Positions 6,379 to 15,100 of a stretch of 17,784 nucleotides of DNA are shown here, piece by piece; positions within the stretch are counted from its first letter, which is position 1; each line of letters opens with the position of its first letter. Position numbers and translations under genes: made by a program. The stretch lies in the NCBI GenBank assembly GCA_937900465.1, contig CALCEJ010000048.1, forward strand, positions 1-17,784. Reading direction: 5' to 3'. The stretch is from an uncultured Bacteroidales bacterium (GTDB lineage: Bacteria > Bacteroidota > Bacteroidia > Bacteroidales > UBA932). The notes under the pieces are model-generated. The model worked only from the letters and a program-made list of their open reading frames with translations. It did no database searches and was not told the DNA's origin.

Positions 6379-9000
6379 ATGACATCCAAAGAAATCCGTC
6401 AGAAGTTTCTTGACTTCTTTGCTTCGAAGGGACACACCGTGGTCCCCTCCGCTCCGATGGTAATCAAGAATGACCCTACCCTTATGTTCACGAACGCCGG
6501 TATGAACCAGTTCAAGGACATTTTCCTCGGGAACAGCGCCCCCAAATTCCCAAGGGCGGCTGACAGTCAGAAGTGTCTCCGCGTAAGCGGCAAGCACAAT
6601 GACCTCGAGGCTGTGGGCCACGACGGACGTCATCATACGATGTTCGAGATGCTGGGAAACTGGTCTTTCGGGGACTATTTCAAGACTGAGGCCATCGACT
6701 GGGCCTGGGAGTTGCTGACGGATGTCTACAAGATTGACCCTTCAATCCTCTACGCAACAGTATTCGAAGGCGCCGCTGAGGACGGAACCTCCCTTGACAC
6801 GGAGGCCCGGGAAGCCTGGCGCAAGCACCTCCCGGAGGACCATATCCTCCTTGGAAACAAGCACGACAACTTCTGGGAGATGGGTGACACCGGCCCCTGC
6901 GGCCCTTGTTCTGAGATTCACATCGACCTAAGAAGCCCCGAGGCCATTGCTCAGAGGCCCGGACGCGAGCTTGTCAATACGGACAACGACGATGTCATCG
7001 AGATATGGAACCTCGTGTTTATGCAGTTCGAGAGAAAGGCTGACGGCCATCTTGAGCCGCTGCCGGCAAAGAATATCGACACTGGAATGGGCTTTGAAAG
7101 GCTCTGTATGATCCTTCAGGGGAAAAAGTCCAATTATGAGACAGACGTCTTCTCCCCCATTATCGCAGAGACTGAGAAAATCTCCGGCCACAAATATTCC
7201 GAAGGCGGAAACGTAGAAGTGGCGATGAGGGTTATCGCGGACCATCTCCGCGCAATCGCATTCTCAATCGCTGACGGGCAGCTTCCTTCCAATGTGAAGG
7301 CAGGATACGTTATCCGTAGGATACTCCGCCGTGCGGTCCGCTATGGATATACATTCCTTGGACTTGAAGAGCCCTTCCTTTGCAGGCTGATTCCTACGCT
7401 CGTTGACATTATGGGCGAAGCCTATCCCGAACTCCCCGCCCAGCAGAAGCTTATCGAAAGCGTCATCCGCGAGGAAGAAAACGCTTTCCTCCGTACCCTT
7501 GACAGGGGTATCCGCCTGCTCGAAGGCGAAATCTCAAAGAATGCTGCGACAAAAGTCATCCCCGGAACCCAGGCATTCATCCTCTACGACACATACGGCT
7601 TCCCTATCGACCTTACCGAACTTATCGCAACCGAAAAGGGCTACACCGTAGATATCGAAGGGTTCAACGTTGAACTCCAGAAGCAGAAGGAGCGCGCCCG
7701 TAACGCAACCGCCAACGAGTTCGGTGACTGGGAGGTCTTCTACGAGGGGGATGAGGTCGAATTCCTGGGATATGACGTCCTCGAGGTTACCGGCGCACGC
7801 CTTCTCAAGCAGAGGACCGTAAAGCAGAAGAACAGGGAACTGTATCAGCTCGTATTCGACAGGACTCCGTTCTATGCGGAGATGGGAGGACAGGTTGGCG
7901 ACACCGGTGTCGTCGAATCCGCCTCCGGAGAGGTAATCCGTATTATAAACACCGTCAAGGAGAACAATCTTACTATCCATCTCGCGGAGAAACTTCCCTC
8001 TTCCGGTGAGGGGGAATGGGCCCTCAAGGTCGACGCCGGACGTCGCCAGAGGATAATGAACAACCACACCGCGACTCACCTTCTCCATCAGGCCCTCCGG
8101 GAAATCCTCGGAACCCACGTGGAGCAGAAGGGATCGTTCGTGGGCCCGGACTACTTCCGCTTCGACTTCTCCCATTTCCAGAAAGTCACCGACGAGGAGC
8201 TCCGCGCCGTCGAGCGCAGGGTCAACGAACTGGTAAGGGCTGACTATCCTCTCTGTGAGAAGAGGGATGCCACGATGGACGAGGCCCGTTCGATGGGCGC
8301 AATGGCCCTTTTCGGCGAAAAGTACGGAGACGTCGTACGTGTCGTACGTTTCGGTGATTCAGTGGAGCTTTGCGGCGGAACTCATACGAGGGCGACCGGT
8401 ACGATAGGCCTGTTCAAAATCCGGGCTGAAAGCGCTGTCGCTGCAGGCGTGCGCCGTATCGAAGCCTTCACCGGCGCAGCCGCAGAGGAGGCCCTGGAAA
8501 ATGTCGAAGACCTTCTGAAGAACCTTAAGGGGATGTTCAACAACGTTCCGGATCTTACCGCTGCCGTCGAAAAGGTCCTCAGCGAGAATGCTGACGCCCG
8601 AAAGCAGCTGGAAGAAATCGCTGCGGAAAGAGCATCCGCCATCGCTGAAAAACTCGAGGAGCAGGCTGTCGAAACCGGAGGAGTCAAAATAGTAAGGTTC
8701 GATTCGTCGATGGACCCTTCTATTGTCAGGAACGTCGCGCTTATGCTCCAGAAGAAGGTCAGCAGAATGGTCCTTGCCGGTGCATTCGCATTCGCAGGCA
8801 AGCCCAATCTTATCCTGATGTATTCTTCAGACCTTGTCGATGCAGGAAAGAACGCCGGCAAGGACATCCGCGAAGCTGCTGCCCTCATCCAGGGCGGCGG
8901 CGGCGGACAGCCCGGCCTTGCGACAGCAGGCGGACGCCATATCGAAGGCCTTCCCGCCGCACTCGACAAACTTGTCGAGGTCGCGACGCGACAAGCGTAG
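6379..9000 (+). CDS. alaS: Alanyl-tRNA synthetase
   Basis: AlaRS charges tRNA-Ala in the cytoplasm and edits mischarged Ser or Gly. The 873-aa length is normal. The class II catalytic domain occupies about residues 1-240 (FTNAGMNQFKD, HHTMFEMLGNWSFGDYF, GDTGPCGPCSEIH, DTGMGFERLC). The tRNA-recognition helices follow. The editing domain carries the zinc site HTATH (H563, H567) and CGGTH (C665, H669). The C-terminal DHHA1-type domain ends in a Gly-rich GGGGGQPGLATAGG. The ATG at 6379 gives the standard N-terminus (MTSKEIRQKFLDFFASKGH). The gene follows rodA by 30 bases behind its own -7-like element. Its end lies 10 bases from the end of the convergent thiamine kinase gene, with no room for a separate terminator. 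Confidence 0.98.
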   Translation: MTSKEIRQKFLDFFASKGHTVVPSAPMVIKNDPTLMFTNAGMNQFKDIFLGNSAPKFPRAADSQKCLRVSGKHNDLEAVGHDGRHHTMFEMLGNWSFGDYFKTEAIDWAWELLTDVYKIDPSILYATVFEGAAEDGTSLDTEAREAWRKHLPEDHILLGNKHDNFWEMGDTGPCGPCSEIHIDLRSPEAIAQRPGRELVNTDNDDVIEIWNLVFMQFERKADGHLEPLPAKNIDTGMGFERLCMILQGKKSNYETDVFSPIIAETEKISGHKYSEGGNVEVAMRVIADHLRAIAFSIADGQLPSNVKAGYVIRRILRRAVRYGYTFLGLEEPFLCRLIPTLVDIMGEAYPELPAQQKLIESVIREEENAFLRTLDRGIRLLEGEISKNAATKVIPGTQAFILYDTYGFPIDLTELIATEKGYTVDIEGFNVELQKQKERARNATANEFGDWEVFYEGDEVEFLGYDVLEVTGARLLKQRTVKQKNRELYQLVFDRTPFYAEMGGQVGDTGVVESASGEVIRIINTVKENNLTIHLAEKLPSSGEGEWALKVDAGRRQRIMNNHTATHLLHQALREILGTHVEQKGSFVGPDYFRFDFSHFQKVTDEELRAVERRVNELVRADYPLCEKRDATMDEARSMGAMALFGEKYGDVVRVVRFGDSVELCGGTHTRATGTIGLFKIRAESAVAAGVRRIEAFTGAAAEEALENVEDLLKNLKGMFNNVPDLTAAVEKVLSENADARKQLEEIAAERASAIAEKLEEQAVETGGVKIVRFDSSMDPSIVRNVALMLQKKVSRMVLAGAFAFAGKPNLILMYSSDLVDAGKNAGKDIREAAALIQGGGGGQPGLATAGGRHIEGLPAALDKLVEVATRQA

Positions 9001-9010
9001 AATCCAATAA

Positions 9011-9664
9011 TCAGTTCAGGATAACAAGGGCGAGGGAAGGGTGTGAGAAGCTGAGCTTGACAACATCAGAGGAGGAACGGTTGAGGGTTGCTTTCCACCA
9101 ATTGTCAAAGATGACATCGTCCGTGGGCCAGACAAGGCCTTCGGACTTTATTTTAAGGCTGTTGTCCGGGGAAAGTATAGACACGCGGCGGCCCTCGCCG
9201 ATATGGAGCTCAATGGTATCGGTGACGGCGAAGATAGTGCTGTAGTCGGAGACCATCTGTATTTCCGCCTTGCAGGAGGGAAACATCCTTGTGTATTCCA
9301 TCAGAAGGGAAATGTTCCCTATGGTGTGGTCCTCACGAAGACCGGTGGCCCCGAGAATGGTAATCGAGGCGGCGTCCGGATAATGCTCCATGATATAGCA
9401 CATGGCCTTTGTCTGGTCGTTATCGTCCTGCTCCCCGACACGGACAAATTTCCTCTCAAAGGCGGCAGCCGCATCGGAATCGATTGAGTCCATATCCCCT
9501 ATGACTACCGCTTTTTCTACAAGGGCTGGGTTATGCTCAAGAAGCTTTGACGCAGCCCCGTCGCAACAGACGATAAAGTCAGCCGAATCAAGAAGATACA
9601 GGGGATACTCGCCACGGGGGAATTCGCCGTTGCAAAGGATCGCTATATTGCCCCCCGTAAACAT
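9011..9664 (-). CDS. Thiamine pyrophosphokinase
   Basis: The enzyme transfers pyrophosphate from ATP to thiamine to make the cofactor thiamine diphosphate. The 217-aa length fits the bacterial ThiN/YloS-type family. Visible conserved motifs are CCDGAASK (D35), the metal-binding VVIGDMDSID (D57, D59), DDNDQTKA at about residues 80-87, and TGLREDHTIGN at 107-117. The C-terminal half matches the family's thiamine-binding beta domain (FSVSDYST-like phrases, GRRVSILSPD). Its ATG shares one base with the stop of the upstream lptG-fmt ORF (TGATG), so it is probably translated by coupling as the second gene of that unit. It is convergent with alaS. No TPP-riboswitch-like leader is possible given the overlap. 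Confidence 0.92.
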   Translation of the reverse strand: MFTGGNIAILCNGEFPRGEYPLYLLDSADFIVCCDGAASKLLEHNPALVEKAVVIGDMDSIDSDAAAAFERKFVRVGEQDDNDQTKAMCYIMEHYPDAASITILGATGLREDHTIGNISLLMEYTRMFPSCKAEIQMVSDYSTIFAVTDTIELHIGEGRRVSILSPDNSLKIKSEGLVWPTDDVIFDNWWKATLNRSSSDVVKLSFSHPSLALVILN

Positions 9665-12105
9665 CAGTCTTCAACAGGACGGGCCTTATCGAGTTCCGCA
9701 CGGGAGGTCCCGGAGAGGGCCCTGTATGACTCCGGATTGCGGAAGCCCTTCAGGAAGGAGCCTGTGTCCATACGTTTTTTACCCTGCAGCTGGATATCCT
9801 TGAGCGCGACAGCGCCGTCCTCCGCGGCGATTGCAAAGTAGGTCTTGCCGTCTGTGAGGACCGTCCCGGGTGCGGTTCCCTCAGGGACCGGAAGGGAGTG
9901 TTCCCCGGCAAAGAAAATCTTCAGCTGGAGCTGCGCGCCGTCCAGGCCTTCAAGGGTTGTGAATGCCGCGGGATATGGACTTAAGCCGCGGATAAGATTG
10001 ACGATATTACGGACTGAATCATTCCAGTCAATGGACCTGAGCTCCGGAGTAAGTTTGGGGGCGGGATAAAGAAGCTCGCTTCCCTGGACGAAACTTCGCT
10101 GGGTACGGGTCTCAAGGTTATGCTGGATAAGTCCCTCGACCGTATCAACGACAAGCGACGCGCCTATTTCCATCAAGGCGTCGTGGACCGTTCCCGCAGT
10201 ATCCTCCGGTTTGATCCGGAGTTCCTGACGGAGAAGGATTCCTCCTGTGTCGATGTTCTTGTCAATCATAAAGGTAGTGACACCGGTGATGTTCTCGCCG
10301 TTGATAACGGCCCAGTTGATAGGAGCGGCGCCGCGGTATTGCGGCAGCAGGGCGGCGTGAAGGTTGAACGTTCCAAGCCTGGGCATTGCCCATACTTCCT
10401 TTGGAAGCATCCTGAACCCGACCACGACAAACATATCCGCCCTCCACGCGGCAAGGGCCTTCAGGAACTCGGGGTCCTTGAGTTTTTCCGGTTGCAGGAG
10501 GGGAATACCACGGGCCACGGCATACTGCTTCACCGCGCTCTCGTTAAGCTTCATTCCGCGTCCGGAAGGCTTGTCCACGGCAGTGACTACGCCAACCACC
10601 TTGTATCCCTTCCCGAGAAGAGCGTCGAGCGAAGCCACAGCAAATTCCGGTGTGCCCATAAAGACGATTCTCGTCTTGCGGAAGAAGGACCATATCTTGC
10701 TGATGAGCCGCCTCCACCCCGTCTTGAATCCATCCATATTGAACAGAGCCGAATCTTCGATTGCCTTCCAGGTCAGGAAGGCGCCTATCGGAGCCAGTAC
10801 CATAGCCGATATGAAATCTCCCACGGCAGCAGGAGTCGCTCCGTCGTTCGCCAGCTTTGTTCCGGAAATGTCCACCACCCAGTAAAGGACGAAGAACAGG
10901 ATTGAAATAACCGCGGGAGTTCCCAGTCCTCCCTTCTTGATCAGGGCGCCGATAGGAGCGCCGATGAAAAACAGGAGGAAGCAGGCGAGGGCCTGGGCAT
11001 ATTTCTTCCACATCTCGACGTCAGTCCTTCTGAGGAGTCTCGTGTAGTCGTAGGCCTCCATCGCCTGGCTCCGCAAGGTGGATTCGAACTGGCTTGCGCG
11101 TGAAGAGGCGTTCTCGTAAGCTCTCTTCTCCTTTTCGAGTGAAGGCCAGGAGATTTCCGGCTGGGCCATCACGGACTTTGACTTCCAGGAGGTATCCAGC
11201 TGCTTTCGGTAAGTAAGGACCGTGCTCTTGTCCAGTTCCTGGAGATGGCGTTCAAGGTTTGTCATCACGAGGTTAGTCAGGGAGTCGTGACCCTTGGATA
11301 GCTGCTTGATGCTCATAGACTTGACCTGCTCTCCATAGCGGGCGGAGTCAGAGTGCTGGAAGGCATAATTCTCAAGAGAGATGATCATATCCTGGCGGGC
11401 GAACCTGATCCTTTGGAGAGCTAGCGTCGTATCACGGTATTTCTTGGTATTCGTCTCCTGATAGTTCGTCCCGCTGTAGAGGGAGAAGGTAAGGTAGTCC
11501 TTCGCCTTGGACATCTTGATAATACCGCTGTCAGCGACCGTAATGGCGGTGTTACCGCGGTTCTTGGAGTGATCATAGACGATGACATCATACATCATCC
11601 CGCTTTCCCTGTCGCGGTCTCCGACCCGGAGGATATAGCCTTCGATACCGTCGTAGAATGTTCCTACGGGTATCTTGATTTCCGATTTTGTGTGACGGAA
11701 GTCATCACGCATAGTGTATAGCTGGTTCATAGCGTGGGGGACCAGCCTGTCGCATACGAAAAACGTTGCAACGCTTATCACGGCAGCGGCGATTGTCATT
11801 GGGAGGAGAATCCTCGAAAGGGATATTCCTGCCGCCTTCATTGCAGTAAGCTCGTAATTCTCGCCCATCTGGCCCAGCGTCATCATCGACGAAAGGAGCG
11901 TCGCAAGAGGGAGAGCAAGGGGCAGCGTCTGGCAGCTTCCCCACATCAGGAACTCCATAATCACCTTGAATTCCAGGCCCTTACCCACGAGTTCATCGAT
12001 GTACAGCCAGAGGAACTGGAGCACAAGGATAAACACCACGATAAGAAGGATCGCGAAAAACGGTCCGACAAACGAGGTCAATATGAACCTGTCGAGTTTT
12101 TTCAT
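9664..12105 (-). CDS. fmt: LptF/LptG-type permease fused to methionyl-tRNA formyltransferase (Fmt)
   Basis: One continuous frame encodes two proteins that are normally separate. Numbering is from the ATG at 12105 (813 aa); an ATG 36 bases upstream is in frame, but MKKLDRFIL is the family-like start. Residues 1 to about 455 are an LptF/LptG permease, an inner-membrane part of the LPS transporter: N-terminal helices, the motif GENYELTAMKAAG at 81-93, a long periplasmic domain, and a C-terminal membrane block with GAPIGALIKKGGLG from residue 382. A basic linker (WRRLISKIWSFFRK) leads at about residue 478 into a complete Fmt, the cytosolic enzyme that formylates initiator Met-tRNA. Fmt shows RIVFMGTPEFA, catalytic N581 and H583 in FNLHAALLPQYRGAAP, D619 in NIDTGG, and the C-terminal domain. 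Both halves look intact. The Fmt part faces the cytosol, as it should. LptG versus LptF is not decided by sequence. Confidence 0.9.
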   Translation of the reverse strand: MKKLDRFILTSFVGPFFAILLIVVFILVLQFLWLYIDELVGKGLEFKVIMEFLMWGSCQTLPLALPLATLLSSMMTLGQMGENYELTAMKAAGISLSRILLPMTIAAAVISVATFFVCDRLVPHAMNQLYTMRDDFRHTKSEIKIPVGTFYDGIEGYILRVGDRDRESGMMYDVIVYDHSKNRGNTAITVADSGIIKMSKAKDYLTFSLYSGTNYQETNTKKYRDTTLALQRIRFARQDMIISLENYAFQHSDSARYGEQVKSMSIKQLSKGHDSLTNLVMTNLERHLQELDKSTVLTYRKQLDTSWKSKSVMAQPEISWPSLEKEKRAYENASSRASQFESTLRSQAMEAYDYTRLLRRTDVEMWKKYAQALACFLLFFIGAPIGALIKKGGLGTPAVISILFFVLYWVVDISGTKLANDGATPAAVGDFISAMVLAPIGAFLTWKAIEDSALFNMDGFKTGWRRLISKIWSFFRKTRIVFMGTPEFAVASLDALLGKGYKVVGVVTAVDKPSGRGMKLNESAVKQYAVARGIPLLQPEKLKDPEFLKALAAWRADMFVVVGFRMLPKEVWAMPRLGTFNLHAALLPQYRGAAPINWAVINGENITGVTTFMIDKNIDTGGILLRQELRIKPEDTAGTVHDALMEIGASLVVDTVEGLIQHNLETRTQRSFVQGSELLYPAPKLTPELRSIDWNDSVRNIVNLIRGLSPYPAAFTTLEGLDGAQLQLKIFFAGEHSLPVPEGTAPGTVLTDGKTYFAIAAEDGAVALKDIQLQGKKRMDTGSFLKGFRNPESYRALSGTSRAELDKARPVED

Positions 12106-12127
12106 TGCGCACAAATGCGTACAGTCC

Positions 12128-12136
12128 GCAAAAATA
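12128..12136 (-). promoter_or_regulatory. -7 promoter element for the lptG-fmt/thiamine kinase unit
   Basis: Read on the minus strand, 12136-12128 is TATTTTTGC, an exact match to TAnnTTTG. It lies 22 bases before the ATG at 12105. The -33 position holds only a weak TTTTCG-like sequence (minus strand, 12162-12157). If transcription starts about 5-7 bases after the element, the upstream in-frame ATG at 12141 would lie outside the transcript, which supports the start at 12105. Confidence 0.5.
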
Positions 12137-12148
12137 CGCAAAATTCCT

Positions 12149-12157
12149 TATATTTGC
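12149..12157 (+). promoter_or_regulatory. -7 promoter element for the SpvB/RHS gene
   Basis: TATATTTGC at 12149-12157 matches the Bacteroidota -7 consensus TAnnTTTG exactly and lies 16 bases before the RHS ATG at 12174. No good -33 TTTG box is visible at the expected distance. The element sits 12 bp from the divergent -7 element of lptG-fmt, so the two promoters must overlap almost completely. Confidence 0.5.
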
Positions 12158-12173
12158 GAAAACCTATGACCCG

Positions 12174-15100
12174 ATGCTGAAAAAATATATCCATATCACT
12201 TTGCTCGGTCTGTTTTGGTTTGAGTCTCTCTTCGCCCAGTTATCCCTTCGTCACGTATTGACAGAGGGAGAGGTCTCTTTAATAGAGGACAGCCTTTCCT
12301 TACAGCCCGTTTCAGAGCCGGCCACCTCACCGGTGTCCGGAGTTTATGCGGTTGGGAGGATTCCTGTGGAGCAGACTGTCAGCCCAAGTGGAGCGATGGT
12401 GTATTCAATTCCCATCGGAGTAGCCTCTGGATGGAACCTTACTCCGTCGATTGCGCTGACATACAACAGCCAGGGGGGTAACGGTATCGCGGGGTATGGT
12501 TGGGAGATTACAGGTGTTCCTAGCATTACGACAAGGAACCACAACTATTACTATGATTCGGCGATACAGCCCGCGTCGTACTATTCGCTGTCCGTGAAGT
12601 ATTCTCTTGACGGGATGCCTTTAGTGCAGTCGGAGTCCGTAGTGGATGGATACGAGATGAGCACGGCCCGCGGCAATGTCCAGGTAAGAGCGGTGCGGGC
12701 GACCGGATCCCAGTCTGTCAGATACTTTGAGGTCCTCTTCCCGGACGGGACAATGGGCCGTTTCGGTTTTGAAGGCAACACATCGAGGAACAGGACGTAC
12801 CCTCTGACGCTATTGACAGATCGAAACGGCAATGAGATAACCTTCTCTTACACGCTAACAAGCGGTGTTTATTATCTTGACTCGGTTAATTATGGTGCTT
12901 CGGGCTCATCTGAGATTCGTTTCACGTATTCCCAAAGGAGCGATACTGGTGCTCCTGGCTATAGCGCCCTCGCATCGGTGCAGTATCCGGTAAAATTGCT
13001 CACCCGGGTGGAGAGCCTGGATGGAGGTGAAGAGCTATACCGATACACCCTTACACATAAGACATCGGCAGGAGTGTCGCTGCTTTCCAGTATAGGGATG
13101 TCTTCCGGGGATACATCTGTTCCTCCCGTCAGGTTTGCATACGGGGTAGACACGGAGCCACGCTTGGTCCAGACCTTTACACGGGTCTATGGGAATACTC
13201 TTCAAAACTATCTTTATGACTCTCCGGTATACAAACGGGGAAGGCTTTATCCGGGGAATGCGGGGGATGGCATCATTATGTATCCCAACAAGCCCACCTA
13301 TACAGAACTGGATATCAAATGGATAGGCCTTCACCGCTATTACAAGTATGGTAGTGGTTACTCTTCAAACGATATGTTGATGATTGCTCCCCGCGCCCTT
13401 GAGTCTGCAGATACCAGAATAATCACTGTTGGTGACGGATTCCAGATAGCAGAAGCCGTGGATGTAGACGGGGACGGAACGGACGAGGTGGTGAAGGTGA
13501 ACTTCTCCGGCAGTACGGCCACGTCGACGACATATCAAATAACGATTTATAAATTTGATGCATCCGGTAGTATGTCCACGAGGGGCTTCACGGTAACTGT
13601 GAGCGACAGCAACTCGAATTCCGGATACTATAATCCAGCCCAGTCTCACTTCCGTTTCGGGTCATTCCGTGGAGACGGCAAGGCCCAGTTGGTAATTGCA
13701 ACGCGACAGTCGTCGGTATTTGCATTGGTTGACCTTAACTCTGGTGCAAAGCTTGGTGAGCAGGACGGGCTGTTTACTGTCGACGAGGACTTCGAGCAAT
13801 TGACAATAGTCGCAGACTTCGACGGAGACTCGAAGGTGGAACTCTGTTATATTGATGAATCAAGTCTGAAGTCGTATAAGGTTATGGGAGTGACGGGTAC
13901 GTCCTTTTATACTTATTCGTCATATAGTGGTGTTACCAAGAGCCTGGTAACATCCTGTACAGGATGTAACATTGGTTCGGCATCATCTACAGGGCGGGCA
14001 AGGCTTTATGTCGGAGATATCAATGCTGACGGATATCCAGATATCCTTTCCGCTCCGGATATATCCCACGGATCTACTGGTGCTTGTAATCAGTGGCACT
14101 GGTTCATAAGTACCGGGCAGTCATTCCAGCATCACAGCCAGAACCTAAGGACAAGGACGCCGTCGACAGAGATACTCTTGATGGATGTCGATAAAGACAA
14201 CTATCCGGATATAGTACAATTGGATAACAACACACTGTATCTTGTCCGCAATATTGACGGGACGGCATTTGCGGCGGCGGGAACCTCCAATCCTTACTGC
14301 ACGGTCTATACAGGATCGCATCTGCTTCTGTGCGCCGCTACCCGGCTTGGCGAGAAAGTGGAACTGATGACGGTTAAGTATAATATCGTCCACGGTTACC
14401 GCTACAATACAGACCAGTCACACAACAGGCGTATTACCGAGTTAGATGATGGCGCACTCAACAAGACCGTTACGACGTACGGGTCGGTTGATGGAAACGA
14501 CGGGTCCTACTTCTGTGATTTCACGAGAACATACGAGACTTCATCCGGATTCAAGCGGGATGTAATGCCTCTCCCTCTTGTGAAAATGGTAACAGCGTTT
14601 TCAATGGGGGAGCGTGTCTCGTCTGTGGCATACACCTATTATGATTCCGTAGTTAACACGCGTGGGCTTGGGTTCTGTGGATTTGGAGGAATACGCACGA
14701 GGGAGATTGTGAGCGGCAACGTTGCATATACAAAGGCAGACCCGGAAAAGATGGGAGTCCCGATGGAGACGCTACTGTACGCGAAGGATGACGACACACC
14801 CAACAAGGTCATATCCTATACATTTGACAGTCATAGCTCCACATATGGGAAACTTGACCCCCGGATGAGTTCAAGCGTTGCGACAGACAATCTGACCGGG
14901 ATAGTTAGCAGAATAACCTATGAATATGATGCATACGGTTATCCCATAAAAGAGGTATCAAGCCGACGGATTGGCAATGGACAGCCCCATACGGATACCC
15001 TCAAGAGGTCATATTTCCATAAACTGTATCCAACAAACTACATATTGGGTTCCGTTACTGCACAATCTGTAAGGAAGGAGAGAGATGGTAGCTCCTTGCT

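Noticed and set aside
10120..10905. 261-aa plus-strand ORF opposite fmt
   Set aside because: It lies opposite conserved Fmt and permease coding sequence and has no recognisable domain.
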